Shown here: in pieces, positions 16,818 to 26,898 of the stretch
Layout: each line of letters opens with the position of its first letter
How positions within the stretch are numbered: position 1 is the first letter of the stretch
NCBI RefSeq assembly: GCF_009711055.1
Contig: NZ_WMJY01000005.1
Location: forward strand, 24,934 to 88,933
Direction: 5' to 3'
DNA from: Myroides pelagicus
GTDB lineage: Bacteria > Bacteroidota > Bacteroidia > Flavobacteriales > Flavobacteriaceae
DNA length: 64,000 bases
Notes under the pieces: generated by a model
Databases searched by the model: none
Seen by the model: only the letters and a program-made list of their open reading frames with translations
What the model was told of the DNA's origin: nothing
Made by a program: the position numbers and the translations under genes

Positions 16818-19800
16818 ATGTCAACAACACTTATACATACTGATATCAGAAGCCTATTAAAACAACGAACATTAGTACTCGATGGAGCAATGGGTACAAT
16901 GCTTCAGGCTTACCGATTTTCAGAAGAAGACTTTAGAGGTGAGCGCTTTGCTGATTTTGCTCACCCTCTAAAGGGAAATAACGACTTGTTGTCAATCACT
17001 CAACCTGAGGCTGTAAAAGAAGTACACAGACAATATCTTTTGGCAGGAGCTGATATCTTATCTACAAATACCTTCTCAGGTACCACCATTGCAATGGCGG
17101 ATTACCACTTAGAAGATTTAGTATATGAATTAAACTATCAGTCGGCTAAGATAGCACGCGAAGTAGCAGACGAAGTAGAGTCGCTTAACCCTGACAAACC
17201 TCGCTATGTAGCAGGTGCTATTGGACCTACGAATAAAACAGCTAGCTTATCTCCTGATGTAAACAACCCTGGGTACCGCGCCATAACATTTGAAGAACTA
17301 CGCATTGCTTATAAGCAGCAAGCTGAAGCTCTATTAGATGGAGGAGCAGACTTATTATTAGTCGAAACAATATTTGACACCTTGAATGCAAAAGCAGCCT
17401 TATTTGCCATCGATGAAATACAGTCAGAACGAGGGATAGATATTCCTATTATGATTTCTGGAACAATAACTGATGCCTCGGGACGCACCCTGTCAGGACA
17501 AACAGTAGAAGCTTTCTTGATTTCTATTGCGCATATACCTTTATTGAGCATCGGGTTCAACTGTGCCTTAGGAGCAGAACAACTAGAACCTTATGTAAAA
17601 CAATTAAGTCAACACGCAGCAGTGAATATTTCTGCCCATCCGAATGCAGGTTTACCTAATGCCTTTGGAGAATACGACCAGACACCTAATGAAATGAAAG
17701 AACTAATAGACAGCTTTTTAAGTCAAAACTTAGTTCAAATCATCGGAGGTTGTTGTGGGACGACACCAGAGCACATCAGACTAATTGTACAAGCAGTAGC
17801 AGAGCATGCAAAAAATAGAACTACTAAGCAGTACAACCTAAAGCCTGTACTTGCCTTATCGGGATTAGAACCCTTATACGTTACTGCTGAAGTAAACTTT
17901 ATCAACGTAGGTGAACGTACTAATGTAACAGGTTCTCGTAAATTCCTTCGCTTGATAAAAGAAGAGCAATTTGATGAAGCTCTTGCCATCGCAAGAGAAC
18001 AAGTAGAAGGAGGTGCTCAAATTATTGATGTCAACATGGACGAAGGTTTATTAGACGGTGTACACTGTATGACTAACTTTCTCAACTTGATTGCCTCAGA
18101 GCCAGATATTGCTAAAGTGCCTATCATGATAGATAGCTCTAAATGGGAGATTATCGAAGCAGGACTACGTGTAGTACAGGGTAAAGCGATTGTAAATTCA
18201 ATTAGTTTAAAAGAAGGTGAAGCCATATTCATCGAGCACGCTAAACTAATCAAACGCTATGGAGCTGCTACAGTAGTGATGGCATTTGACGAGAATGGAC
18301 AAGCGGACTCTTTAGCAAGACGCATAGAAATATGCTCACGCTCTTATAATATATTAGTCAATCAAGTGAACTTTGCTCCTCAGGATATCATCTTTGATCC
18401 GAATATATTTCCTGTAGCGACAGGAATGGAAGAACACAACAACAATGCTTTAGACTTCTTTCAAGCGACTAAATGGATTAGAGAAAATCTTCCCTATGCC
18501 AATGTAAGTGGTGGGGTAAGTAATGTTTCTTTTTCTTTTAGAGGAAACAATAAAGTAAGAGAAGCTATGCACGCTGCCTTCTTATACCACGCGATACAGC
18601 ACGGTATGAATATGGGAATAGTGAACCCTGAGATGTTAGAAGTCTATGATGAGGTGGACAAAGATTTGATGGAACACGTAGAAGACGTCCTATTAAACAG
18701 ACGCGCTGATGCAACGGAACGTTTACTTGACTTTGCAGAGAGTATTAAAAATGACAATACCAATCAGACAAGCGAAACTAAAGTTGAAGAATGGCGTTCG
18801 GGGAGTATCCAAGATAGACTTACTCATGCTTTAGTCAAAGGAATAGAGACCTTTATTGAACAAGATACTGAAGAAGCTCGTCTTAGTGTACCACAACCTA
18901 TTCAAGTGATCGAACAATATTTAATGAACGGAATGAACGTAGTCGGTGACTTATTTGGAGCAGGTAAGATGTTCTTGCCACAAGTAGTGAAATCTGCTCG
19001 TGTGATGAAGAAAGCAGTAGCCTATCTCTTACCTTTTATCGAAGAGAGCAAAAAGCAGAATGCAGAAACCTCTGTCGGTAATGCCGGTAAGATATTAATG
19101 GCTACGGTAAGAGGTGATGTACACGACATTGGTAAAAACATTGTGGCTGTAGTCTTAGCCTGTAATAATTATGAGATTATAGACCTTGGAGTGATGGTGC
19201 CACCTGAAAAGATTATAGAAACTGCTATTAAAGAACAAGTTGACATCATCGGACTAAGTGGTTTAATTACTCCCTCTTTAGATGAGATGGTACACTTAGC
19301 AAAAGAACTAGACAAGGTCAATAGCCGTATTCCTATCATGATTGGTGGAGCTACTACCTCACGTGTTCATACCGCTGTTAAGATTGCACCGGAGTATAAG
19401 AACTGTGTCGTACACGTACACGATGCTTCCCGATCGGTAACGATTGCTAATCAACTATTACAAAAAGAAGTTGAAGTTAGCTTTAAAGAGAATATCAAAG
19501 CGGAATATGACCAACTGAGAAATGACTATTTAGGTAGAGCTAGAGATAAAAGCTATATCACTATAGAACAAGCTAGAGCAAATAAAGTGAAAGTTGAATG
19601 GGATACAAAAGACATTGTCAAACCTAACTTCATTGGAACGAAGAAAGTTACTGTCGAACTAGACGAGTTACTGCCTTTTATTGATTGGGCACCTTTCTTT
19701 CGCTCTTGGCAACTATTCGGTAAGTTTCCTGAGATATTGACAGATGAGGTAGTAGGGCAAACAGCAACTCAAGTATATGACGATGCTATAATAATGCTTG

Positions 19801-20549
19801 ACAAAATCATCAATGAACGTTGGTTCGACGCAAAAGGTGTCTTAGGCATCTTCCCTGCGAATCAAGTAAACGACGATAATATTGAAGTGTACAACGAACA
19901 GGGGGAGGTATTAGACCACTTATTAACACTGCGTCAACAATCACTGAAGAATGTCAAAGCTCCTAATATTGCCTTAGCAGACTTTATCGCACCCAAAGAA
20001 AGTGGATTAGAAGATTACATCGGGCTATTTGCCGTTTCTACTGGTTTTGGAGTTGACGAAATTGCCAAGCGATACGAAGACGACCTTGACGATTACAATG
20101 CAATAATGGTTAAAGCATTAGCCGACCGTCTAGTTGAAGCCTTCGCCGAATTACTACACCATCGTGTACGTACAGATATTTGGGGATATGCCTCTGCAGA
20201 ACGCCTAACGAACGAAGAGCTGATTAAAGAAAGTTATCAAGGGATCCGTCCAGCACCAGGTTATCCTGCATGTCCTGACCATTTAGAGAAAGGAACTATC
20301 TGGAAACTCCTACAAGTGGAAGAACAAATAGGAGTCACGCTTACAGAAAGCTATGCAATGTTTCCAGCAGCCTCTGTCTCGGGATACTACTTCGCTCATC
20401 CACAGAGTAGATACTTTGGATTAGGAAAAATAGGTCAAGATCAATTAGAAGACTACGCCAATAGAAGAAATATAACATTAGAAGAAGCTGAGCGTTGGTT
20501 ATCACCCAACTTAGCACAGAACAATAAATTAACAACAAGCGAATCATGA
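16818..20549 (+). CDS. metH: Cobalamin-dependent methionine synthase
   Basis: Full-length 1243-residue MetH (E. coli 1227), which transfers a methyl group from methyltetrahydrofolate to homocysteine. The Zn/homocysteine ligands are C249, C312 and C313 (FNCALG and GGCCGTT). The pterin domain follows ([10 protein letters not shown]), then the cobalamin domain with DVHDIGKN and the B12-ligating His769, then the SAM-dependent activation domain ([12 protein letters not shown]). All modules are in one chain. The 4-bp ATGA overlap with metF implies coupled translation. The enzyme needs B12; no B12 riboswitch is seen here and control appears to be at the leader. Confidence 0.98.
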   Translation: MSTTLIHTDIRSLLKQRTLVLDGAMGTMLQAYRFSEEDFRGERFADFAHPLKGNNDLLSITQPEAVKEVHRQYLLAGADILSTNTFSGTTIAMADYHLEDLVYELNYQSAKIAREVADEVESLNPDKPRYVAGAIGPTNKTASLSPDVNNPGYRAITFEELRIAYKQQAEALLDGGADLLLVETIFDTLNAKAALFAIDEIQSERGIDIPIMISGTITDASGRTLSGQTVEAFLISIAHIPLLSIGFNCALGAEQLEPYVKQLSQHAAVNISAHPNAGLPNAFGEYDQTPNEMKELIDSFLSQNLVQIIGGCCGTTPEHIRLIVQAVAEHAKNRTTKQYNLKPVLALSGLEPLYVTAEVNFINVGERTNVTGSRKFLRLIKEEQFDEALAIAREQVEGGAQIIDVNMDEGLLDGVHCMTNFLNLIASEPDIAKVPIMIDSSKWEIIEAGLRVVQGKAIVNSISLKEGEAIFIEHAKLIKRYGAATVVMAFDENGQADSLARRIEICSRSYNILVNQVNFAPQDIIFDPNIFPVATGMEEHNNNALDFFQATKWIRENLPYANVSGGVSNVSFSFRGNNKVREAMHAAFLYHAIQHGMNMGIVNPEMLEVYDEVDKDLMEHVEDVLLNRRADATERLLDFAESIKNDNTNQTSETKVEEWRSGSIQDRLTHALVKGIETFIEQDTEEARLSVPQPIQVIEQYLMNGMNVVGDLFGAGKMFLPQVVKSARVMKKAVAYLLPFIEESKKQNAETSVGNAGKILMATVRGDVHDIGKNIVAVVLACNNYEIIDLGVMVPPEKIIETAIKEQVDIIGLSGLITPSLDEMVHLAKELDKVNSRIPIMIGGATTSRVHTAVKIAPEYKNCVVHVHDASRSVTIANQLLQKEVEVSFKENIKAEYDQLRNDYLGRARDKSYITIEQARANKVKVEWDTKDIVKPNFIGTKKVTVELDELLPFIDWAPFFRSWQLFGKFPEILTDEVVGQTATQVYDDAIIMLDKIINERWFDAKGVLGIFPANQVNDDNIEVYNEQGEVLDHLLTLRQQSLKNVKAPNIALADFIAPKESGLEDYIGLFAVSTGFGVDEIAKRYEDDLDDYNAIMVKALADRLVEAFAELLHHRVRTDIWGYASAERLTNEELIKESYQGIRPAPGYPACPDHLEKGTIWKLLQVEEQIGVTLTESYAMFPAASVSGYYFAHPQSRYFGLGKIGQDQLEDYANRRNITLEEAERWLSPNLAQNNKLTTSES

Positions 20550-21502
20550 AAGTAACAGAACATATCCAAAGAGCAAATGGTAAAACACAATTCTCTTTTG
20601 AAATCTTACCTCCTTTAAAAGGACAAAACATTCGAGGAATATTTGATGCTATTGAACCGCTAATGGAGTTCAAACCACCTTTCATTGACGTTACCTATCA
20701 CCGAGAAGAGTATGAGTACAAAGAGGCAGGCAATGGTCTATGGGAAAAGCGAACCGTTAGAAAAAGACCTGGTACTGTTGGTATTTGTTCAGCTATACAG
20801 AACAGATTTAAAGTAGATGCTATACCCCATATTTTGTGTGGAGGCTTCACCAAAGAAGACACTGAAAACTTCCTAATTGACCTTGATTTCTTAGGCATAG
20901 ACAACGTCGTAGCCTTACGAGGTGATGCTGTAAAGAATGAAACATACTTCAAGGCTGAAGCTAAAGGCAATAAATATGCTTCTGAATTAGTTACACAAAT
21001 CACGGAACTAAACCAAGGTATCTACTTAGACCCTGAATTAGAAAACACCAGTAAGACTGACTTCTGCGTTGGCGTAGCAGGCTATCCAGAAAAACACATG
21101 GAAGCACCCAATTTCGATACAGATCTTAAATATCTAAAACAAAAGATAGAAAACGGAGCAGAATACATCGTTACTCAAATGTTTTTTGACAACAGTAAGT
21201 TCTTTGAGTTTGTGGACAAATGTAGGTCCATAGGTATCGATGTGCCTATCATCCCAGGATTAAAACCATTAGCTACCCTAAACCAACTAAACCTGTTACC
21301 TCAACGTTTTAAAGTTGACTTGCCAGATGACTTAGTTGCTGAGGTGTTAAAAGCAAAAGACAATGCTGCCATCCGAGAAATAGGAATAGAATGGTGCGCT
21401 CAACAGTCCAAAGAGCTTATCGTGGCGGGTATTCCTATTGTTCACTACTACTCTATGGGAAAATCTGATAATATCATTCAAATTATCAAGAAAGCAATTT
21501 AG
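20546..21502 (+). CDS. metF: 5,10-methylenetetrahydrofolate reductase
   Basis: A 318-residue flavin enzyme that supplies methyltetrahydrofolate for MetH. The TIM-barrel starts [11 protein letters not shown], with the catalytic Glu in that motif, then VALRGD, the [12 protein letters not shown] stretch and [11 protein letters not shown], all typical. The length is normal for the bacterial form without the eukaryotic regulatory domain. The start codon overlaps the metH stop. It is the last gene of the operon; an inverted repeat and the terminator at 21606 follow. Confidence 0.97.
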   Translation: MKVTEHIQRANGKTQFSFEILPPLKGQNIRGIFDAIEPLMEFKPPFIDVTYHREEYEYKEAGNGLWEKRTVRKRPGTVGICSAIQNRFKVDAIPHILCGGFTKEDTENFLIDLDFLGIDNVVALRGDAVKNETYFKAEAKGNKYASELVTQITELNQGIYLDPELENTSKTDFCVGVAGYPEKHMEAPNFDTDLKYLKQKIENGAEYIVTQMFFDNSKFFEFVDKCRSIGIDVPIIPGLKPLATLNQLNLLPQRFKVDLPDDLVAEVLKAKDNAAIREIGIEWCAQQSKELIVAGIPIVHYYSMGKSDNIIQIIKKAI

Positions 21503-21564
21503 TTTATAGTGAACGGTTTACAGTTTACAGACTAACTGTTGACCGTAAGCTGTGAACCATAAAC
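21502..21564. repeat. Long imperfect hairpin of the gtttac type after metF
   Basis: The stretch from gtttat (21502) to ataaac (21559-21564) folds on itself with many matches along about 30 bp (gtttat, then gt, then ttacag/ctgtaa-like blocks). Its units resemble those at 15437-15566. It overlaps the last base of the metF stop codon and precedes the operon terminator. Confidence 0.6.
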
Positions 21565-21605
21565 CCGAATCCATAACTATTATTTATAAATTTTTGGTTG
21601 CAATC

Positions 21606-21636
21606 AAGACCTCTTATATACACGATAAGAGGTCTT
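21606..21636 (+). terminator. Terminator of the methionine operon
   Basis: A perfect 11-bp stem aagacctctta (21606-21616) with taagaggtctt (21626-21636) has a 9-nt loop and is followed by ttatttat. It is the first strong terminator after the attenuators, about 12 kb downstream of metY. Confidence 0.85.
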
Positions 21637-21900
21637 TTATTTATACATCTATAATCAACCTTGACAATCAAAACCTATTCATTTTGATTATCAAACAACT
21701 TTGTCGATCATATTCAATTTTTTTTGATTGACAAACTTGTCATTTTAGTACATTTATTTCAAATTATATAGTCTCTACTCTAATAAATATAGGAAGAGTA
21801 TGAACAACGGACTTTGGTAAAAGATTGAGAACTTTCAAATCTTAATAGTATCTAACTACATGTAAACACTTTAAACATCATTATCGCGTTATATAGTAAA
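21637..21900. other. AT-rich spacer with tgattgacaa-like repeats
   Basis: Between the operon terminator and the next gene lies an AT-rich region with several similar short words (gacaatcaaaa, ttttgattatc, ttgattgacaaac), two of which form an imperfect inverted pair around 21660-21695. These may be degenerate operator half-sites, but I could not define a site. Confidence 0.3.
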
Positions 21901-22746
21901 ATGAATACGATGAAAAAAACACTCAAACTATTAACACTTATACTATTCGCAGCTTTAGCCTCTTGCGCTCAATCTGAAAAAAATACTGAAACACATGCTA
22001 TAGCATTAGAGGAATTCACACCTGAAGAAACTTCAGCTAATACCTTAGCAGAGGCAAAACAAGGATCTGATAACAAAGAGGAAGATGATACTACCGTCGA
22101 GCGTATGATTGTCAAAGAAGGAAACATCCGTTTCGAAACTTCTAATGCAAAACAAACACGTGAAGAAATCCTTAACAGCATTAAACAGTTTAACGGTTAC
22201 CTTTCGCATGAAACCTCTTTTAACTATGGCTATAAAACAGAATATACTATAGAAATACGCGTACCTGCCAAAAACTTCGAAACCTTACTTGAAGGTGTTA
22301 GTCAAACTGCAACAAAACTAGACAGAAAAAACATTAGCTCTTTAGACGTGACGGAGGAGTTTATCGATACACAGGCAAGAATCAAAACTAAAAAGGCAAT
22401 AGAAGAACGCTATAAAGAGCTACTTAAAAAAGCAAACACTGTAGGAGACATCCTAAAAATAGAGAAGGAACTCGGAACACTTAGAGCAGATATCGAATCT
22501 TTTGAAGGACGATTAAAATACATTAAGAATAGAATTTCTCTAAGTACCCTAACAGTAACGTTCTATGAAAAAGGAGAATCTACTACAGGTTTTGGGCACG
22601 AAGTATCTTCAGCTCTTAGTGATGGGTGGGACAACCTACTATCCTTTATCATAGGGATATTCTATATCTGGCCATTTATTATACTATCAATTATTCTTGT
22701 GTTCCTCATTAGAAAATTAAGAAAACGAAAAAAACAAAATTCATAA
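21901..22746 (+). CDS. DUF4349 family lipoprotein
   Basis: A 281-residue envelope protein of unknown function. A lipoprotein signal ends in the lipobox LASC. The DUF4349 region (about 70-230) runs through VKEGNIRFE, a central helical coiled-coil-like part (TKKAIEERYKELLKKANTVGDILKIEKELG) and ISLSTLTVTFYE. A C-terminal membrane segment (about 245-268) is followed by a basic tail, as usual for the family. Translation may start at the second ATG (21910, MKKTLK), which gives a tighter signal peptide. It converges on the TlpA-like gene and shares a terminator with it. Confidence 0.88.
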   Translation: MNTMKKTLKLLTLILFAALASCAQSEKNTETHAIALEEFTPEETSANTLAEAKQGSDNKEEDDTTVERMIVKEGNIRFETSNAKQTREEILNSIKQFNGYLSHETSFNYGYKTEYTIEIRVPAKNFETLLEGVSQTATKLDRKNISSLDVTEEFIDTQARIKTKKAIEERYKELLKKANTVGDILKIEKELGTLRADIESFEGRLKYIKNRISLSTLTVTFYEKGESTTGFGHEVSSALSDGWDNLLSFIIGIFYIWPFIILSIILVFLIRKLRKRKKQNS

Positions 22747-22755
22747 AAAAATAAG

Positions 22756-22785
22756 GGGTTGTTTCACTTTGCTATGAGACAACCC
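22756..22785. terminator. Bidirectional terminator between convergent genes
   Basis: An 11-bp stem gggttgtttca (22756-22766) with tgagaccaccc-like partner tgagacaaccc (22775-22785), one G-U pair, is flanked by A-rich sequence on the left and T-rich on the right, so it can end both the DUF4349 gene and the minus-strand TlpA-like gene. Confidence 0.8.
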
Positions 22786-22793
22786 TTTCTCTT

Positions 22794-23933
22794 TTATTCC
22801 TTCATCAGCTCTTTTAACTGCTGTTCAAAATCATCTTTTTGCATACCACTAAAAGCTTTTAAGAACTTGCCTTCTGGGCTAAACAAAATATAATCAGGAG
22901 TTCCTGCTAATCTATACTTTATCGTTATTGGATCTACTCCCTCATTATTGTTCCACAATAGAATTCCTTTACTTCCTTTAAACTCTTCATAATACTTTAA
23001 AGCATCTGTCTTACCTCCATATACGTAGTATGTCACATAAGTCAGTTTACTTTCTAAAACTGTTGCAATCTTAGCTGTTTTAGGACCTGCTACTTGACAA
23101 TATCCACACCCGTAAGTCGAAAAATCCAATAATACATATTTACCTTTAAAGTAGTCACTGAACTTTACTTGCCTTTCATTCACATCTAATGCAGTAAAAT
23201 CATAATATTGATTCCCCTCCTTTAATTGCTTATAATCTAAGTATAACTTAAAAAGAGCTACATTCATATTCGTATAAAATTCTGGTCTAATCAGTTTATA
23301 GAGCTCCTTTATTTTTTGATCTGAATACGAAATAACCTCTCCTAATAGTAACCTACTTCCGTAGTCTGTATTAATATGTTGTCTTATAAAACGTTCATTA
23401 ATTACCTCTATTTCCTTAGATAATTTAGAAATCTTACCATAAGGTTCGACATCACTTAAATAAACAGTATTGACACTATCCTTATCCCTTCCCAAAGCCA
23501 AAAGTTTATAGTATTCGTCTATATATACCCTCCTAGCTCTTTCGATATCCTTGGTCATTTGTCTATGCTCATACCGCAAACTGTCGTGCTCAGACCCAAT
23601 AGCCCTAATGCCTAAAGGAAAGTCATCGATAGTACCCTCTATGTTTACTGTCTCATTAGCTAGGTAGAAAAAAGCATTCTTTGTGTCCTTACCTATAGTG
23701 GCTGCTAACCTCACATATGCAGGTGCTTCATTGAGATACATAGACATCTCTATCTTTCCATCTCTAGTGTAGAACACTTCTTTTTGTTCACCACTAGATA
23801 GCACAAGTTTTATACTATCTGTAATCCCCTCAATCCTACCCGTGATATGCAACATCTCCTGAGCACAAATAGGTGTAAACAATAAAGTCGTGAGTAACCA
23901 TAATAAATTCTTCTTCATAAATACTTTAATCAA
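22794..23933 (-). CDS. DUF4369/thioredoxin-fold thiol-disulfide oxidoreductase
   Basis: A 379-residue exported protein of the TlpA/ResA-like group common in Bacteroidota. After a signal peptide (…LLFTPICAQ) comes a DUF4369 beta domain (about 28-105), a helical linker, and a C-terminal thioredoxin fold with the active site CGYC at 276-279 in FSTYGCGYCQ. The usual AHSC peroxiredoxin motif is absent. The role is probably periplasmic disulfide reduction or isomerisation; the substrate is unknown. Translation may instead start at M6 (23918, MKKNLLW), which gives a more typical signal peptide. Confidence 0.88.
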   Translation of the reverse strand: MIKVFMKKNLLWLLTTLLFTPICAQEMLHITGRIEGITDSIKLVLSSGEQKEVFYTRDGKIEMSMYLNEAPAYVRLAATIGKDTKNAFFYLANETVNIEGTIDDFPLGIRAIGSEHDSLRYEHRQMTKDIERARRVYIDEYYKLLALGRDKDSVNTVYLSDVEPYGKISKLSKEIEVINERFIRQHINTDYGSRLLLGEVISYSDQKIKELYKLIRPEFYTNMNVALFKLYLDYKQLKEGNQYYDFTALDVNERQVKFSDYFKGKYVLLDFSTYGCGYCQVAGPKTAKIATVLESKLTYVTYYVYGGKTDALKYYEEFKGSKGILLWNNNEGVDPITIKYRLAGTPDYILFSPEGKFLKAFSGMQKDDFEQQLKELMKE

Positions 23934-24729
23934 TTATTCATCTACAAATTAACAAATTTCAAATCAATAAACCTTTAAAAATCAAATCTTAAACTAAATT
24001 ATTTGTATCTTACCCTCAGTATAATTGACTATTGAATAGTTTGATCTATATCTTCGTATCAATGAGAGATAAAAACATAATCCACTCAATTATAAAGGAC
24101 GGCTACAGTCTAGGTAGCATTATCTTTTACTCAAAAAATACAATTCTACTCACACTACAATGGACCCAACACTTGCAGGTCGATAAAAACCACATCAAAC
24201 ATCTCACTAAGTAAACAACTAGTCCTATCATACGCACACATGCGTGCAGTATGCTTGACCTTTTCTTGCCAAGAGATGCGTTTTTGGGAGGTATTCTGCA
24301 GGAATACTGCACGTATGGCTCAATCTTGCGAAGAAATAACCAGCATCAACCTATCGTAAACTGGATTTATAAATAAGGCGAATCCAAAAATAAATAGAAG
24401 AACGAATCACGTCAAAACCAATTCATCGTCTAATTTAAAACTATTATACAGGCTCCAATACACAAACTATACCCCTGACATACGTACCAAATACTAAACA
24501 CTTTGGTCATAATACCAACGTCATTGACTTTCGAGTAATAAAAACCTAATCTATTCATTTTTAACAAAATTTATCCTTTTAAAATAATAATACATTGGTG
24601 TTCAAAATATTACAATTACTCAAATGTAACCAACTATATTAGATAAGAAAACACCAAAATCAAATATTGAAACAATAAACGTCTTACTATCAGGTAGAAT
24701 ACAACGGAATAAAATCTGTCGAAAACGAG
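23934..24729. other. Long intergenic region carrying repeat copy B
   Basis: About 800 bp without a credible gene. The only frame of note (near 24032-24214) starts in AT-rich DNA, runs into the repeat and has no coding character. The palindromic element at 24239-24317 and its flank to 24337 are the only recognisable structure. Confidence 0.7.
24239..24317. repeat. Dispersed ~80-bp palindromic element, copy B
   Basis: The arms catgcgtgcagtat (24239-24252) and atactgcacgtatg (24304-24317) pair at all 14 positions, one as G-U. The interior carries tgcttgaccttttcttgccaaga as two shared blocks, then ttttgg, so the inner stem CCAAGA/TTTTGG survives despite sequence change. The downstream flank ctcaatcttgcga is the same as in copy A. 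Confidence 0.85.
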
Positions 24730-24755
24730 TTGATAAAAAATAATGTCTATTTTTG
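24730..24755 (+). promoter_or_regulatory. Possible promoter of the acyl-CoA dehydrogenase gene
   Basis: TATTTTTG at 24748-24755 matches TAnnTTTG, with a TTG at 24730-24732. The 15-bp spacer is shorter than usual, so the -33 assignment is weak. The start codon follows 28 bp later. Confidence 0.45.
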
Positions 24756-24783
24756 TTAAACAACCAATAAACGTAATGCACAT

Positions 24784-25962
24784 ATGAAACCTGATTTATA
24801 CCAAGCGCCTGATTATTATCTACTTGACGATTTATTAACAGACGAACATAAACTAATCCGCGATACAGCTAGAGCCTGGGTCAAAAAAGAAGTAAGTCCA
24901 ATCATCGAGGACTTCGCTCAACGTGCCGAATTTCCCAAACAACTGATCAACGGTCTTGCCTCAATAGGAGGATTTGGACCATACATTCCTACAGAATATG
25001 GAGGAGCAGGTCTAGATCAAATTGCTTACGGGTTGATTATGCAGGAGATAGAAAGAGGAGACTCTGGCATACGTTCTACCTCTTCAGTACAATCATCACT
25101 TGTGATGTACCCAATATGGAAATACGGAAATGAAGAGCAACGTCAAAAATACTTACCTAAATTAGCAACCGGAGAATACATAGGTTGCTTTGGATTAACA
25201 GAACCAGATCATGGCTCTAATCCAGGAGGAATGCTTACTAACTTCAAAGATATGGGAGACCACTATCTCCTAAACGGAGCTAAGATGTGGATCTCAAATG
25301 CACCATTTGCAGATATCGCTGTCGTATGGGCAAAAAATAAAGAAGGACGCATTCACGGGCTGATTGTAGAGCGCGGCATGGAAGGCTTTACAACTCCAGA
25401 GACACATAACAAATGGTCGTTGCGAGCATCAGCCACCGGTGAGTTAATATTTGACAATGTGAAAGTCCCTAAAGAAAACTTACTTCCAAACAAATCAGGG
25501 TTAGGTGCTCCATTAGGCTGTCTTGATTCGGCTCGATATGGTATTGCCTGGGGAGCGATCGGAGCTGCTATGGACTGCTATGATACCGCACTACGCTATG
25601 CCAAAGAGCGCATTCAATTCGACAAACCGATCGGTGCAACACAATTACAACAAAAAAAACTAGCCGAGATGATTACCGAAATCACCAAGTCTCAGCTATT
25701 AACTTGGCGATTAGGAGTCCTAAGAAATGAAGGGAGAGCAACCTCTGCTCAAATTTCAATGGCGAAGCGAAACAATGTAGCTATGGCATTAGACATCGCC
25801 CGTGAAGCTAGACAGATACTAGGTGGTATGGGAATCACGGGAGAGTACTCTATCATGCGCCACATGATGAATTTAGAATCCGTCGTAACGTATGAAGGAA
25901 CACATGATATTCATCTATTAATTACGGGAATGGATATAACAGGTTTTCCAGCATTCAAATAA
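24784..25962 (+). CDS. Acyl-CoA dehydrogenase, glutaryl-CoA dehydrogenase type
   Basis: A 392-residue FAD enzyme of the acyl-CoA dehydrogenase family. The catalytic base is Glu371 in VTYEGTHDIH, and GCFGLTEPDHGSNPGG and MWISNAPFADIAVVWAK are the FAD/substrate stretches seen in glutaryl-CoA dehydrogenases, which oxidise and decarboxylate glutaryl-CoA in lysine and tryptophan breakdown. The length fits. The gene stands alone with its own promoter and terminator, so the pathway is not confirmed by neighbours. Confidence 0.88.
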   Translation: MKPDLYQAPDYYLLDDLLTDEHKLIRDTARAWVKKEVSPIIEDFAQRAEFPKQLINGLASIGGFGPYIPTEYGGAGLDQIAYGLIMQEIERGDSGIRSTSSVQSSLVMYPIWKYGNEEQRQKYLPKLATGEYIGCFGLTEPDHGSNPGGMLTNFKDMGDHYLLNGAKMWISNAPFADIAVVWAKNKEGRIHGLIVERGMEGFTTPETHNKWSLRASATGELIFDNVKVPKENLLPNKSGLGAPLGCLDSARYGIAWGAIGAAMDCYDTALRYAKERIQFDKPIGATQLQQKKLAEMITEITKSQLLTWRLGVLRNEGRATSAQISMAKRNNVAMALDIAREARQILGGMGITGEYSIMRHMMNLESVVTYEGTHDIHLLITGMDITGFPAFK

Positions 25963-25994
25963 TACATACATCAATAGATAAACTTTATATAAAG

Positions 25995-26021
25995 AGCTTC
26001 GCCTTTCGGTGAAGCTTTTTT
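25995..26021 (+). terminator. intrinsic terminator after acyl-CoA dehydrogenase
   Basis: A 9-bp stem agcttcgcc (25995-26003) with ggtgaagct (26008-26016), loop tttc and one G-T pair, is followed by a run of T. It runs directly into the next promoter. Confidence 0.85.
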
Positions 26022-26028
26022 ACTTTTG
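26021..26028 (+). promoter_or_regulatory. -7 element for the DUF3050 gene
   Basis: TACTTTTG matches TAnnTTTG. Because a transcript from it would start near 26034, it rules out the upstream TTG at 26026 as start codon and supports the ATG at 26047. Confidence 0.6.
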
Positions 26029-26046
26029 TCAATAAATTCAACTAAA

Positions 26047-26811
26047 ATGACAATACAAGAAGTAAATACCTTAATCACAGCTGAGAGAGACGCACTACTG
26101 CACCATCCGCTATACACAAAAATAAAAACAATACCACACCTATGTGCTTTCATGGAAGGACACGTATATGCCGTTTGGGATTTTATGTCCCTGCTTAAAG
26201 CACTACAACAAAAACTGACCTGTACGACAGTGCCTTGGTTTGCTTCGCCTTACCCACAAACGCGCTATTTAATCAATGAAATCGTATTGGCAGAAGAATC
26301 AGACTTAGCACTAGACGGTAGAAGATTAAGTCATTTTGAAATGTACCTTGACGCTATGCAAACAGCAGAAGCCAATACAACTACAGTCGAAAACTTCCTA
26401 GTTGACCTTCAAAAAGGTTCCCCTATAGAAACAGCGATTGCAAATCTAGCCGTACTACCTGAAGTGAAAGATTTCATAACTTTTACCTTTGATGTGATCA
26501 AAGGAGGTAAACCACATGAAATAGCAGCAGCCTTTACCTTTGGTAGAGAAGATTTAATACCTGATATGTTTTCAGAAATATTAAAAGGCTTTCAACAAAA
26601 CTTTCCCTCAACGGACTTATCAAAATTAATCTATTACTTTGAAAGACACATTGAATTAGATGGAGATGAACACGGGCCTATGGCTATGCAAATGATCACA
26701 GAGCTTTGCGGTGAAGATACGGCTAAGTGGAGTGAGGTAGTCGCAGTATCCAAAGAGGCATTAACTAAGCGATATGGATTGTGGAATGCGATAGAGAAAA
26801 GTATCGGTTAA
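26047..26811 (+). CDS. DUF3050 domain protein
   Basis: A 254-residue soluble protein of the DUF3050 family, which I recall as having a heme-oxygenase-like all-helical fold; its reaction is unknown. Recognisable stretches are HPLYTKI, FMEGHVYAVWDFMSLLKALQ, TRYLINEIVLAEESD and YFERHIELDGDEHGPMA, the last with His and acidic residues that could bind a metal. Translation is taken from the ATG at 26047, as the in-frame TTG at 26026 lies inside the -7 element. No operon partner is apparent. Confidence 0.85.
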   Translation: MTIQEVNTLITAERDALLHHPLYTKIKTIPHLCAFMEGHVYAVWDFMSLLKALQQKLTCTTVPWFASPYPQTRYLINEIVLAEESDLALDGRRLSHFEMYLDAMQTAEANTTTVENFLVDLQKGSPIETAIANLAVLPEVKDFITFTFDVIKGGKPHEIAAAFTFGREDLIPDMFSEILKGFQQNFPSTDLSKLIYYFERHIELDGDEHGPMAMQMITELCGEDTAKWSEVVAVSKEALTKRYGLWNAIEKSIG

Positions 26812-26898
26812 TACTACAATTTATTAACAAGCTGTAAACATAAAATAGCACAGTATTTCACTAAATTTACACGAATAGTTATAAAACGAAAAAAGAAC

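Noticed and set aside
21660-21760. Operator array of tgattgacaa-like words after the met operon
   Set aside because: The words are short, imperfect and in AT-rich DNA; no consistent spacing or symmetric site could be defined.
24032-24214. Small coding frame in the intergenic region before the acyl-CoA dehydrogenase
   Set aside because: It runs through AT-rich DNA and has no promoter, start-site support or protein-like composition; the nearby repeat accounts for the only structure.
26026-26046. TTG start giving a longer DUF3050 protein
   Set aside because: The TTG is part of the TACTTTTG -7 element, so it would not be in the transcript; the ATG at 26047 is used.
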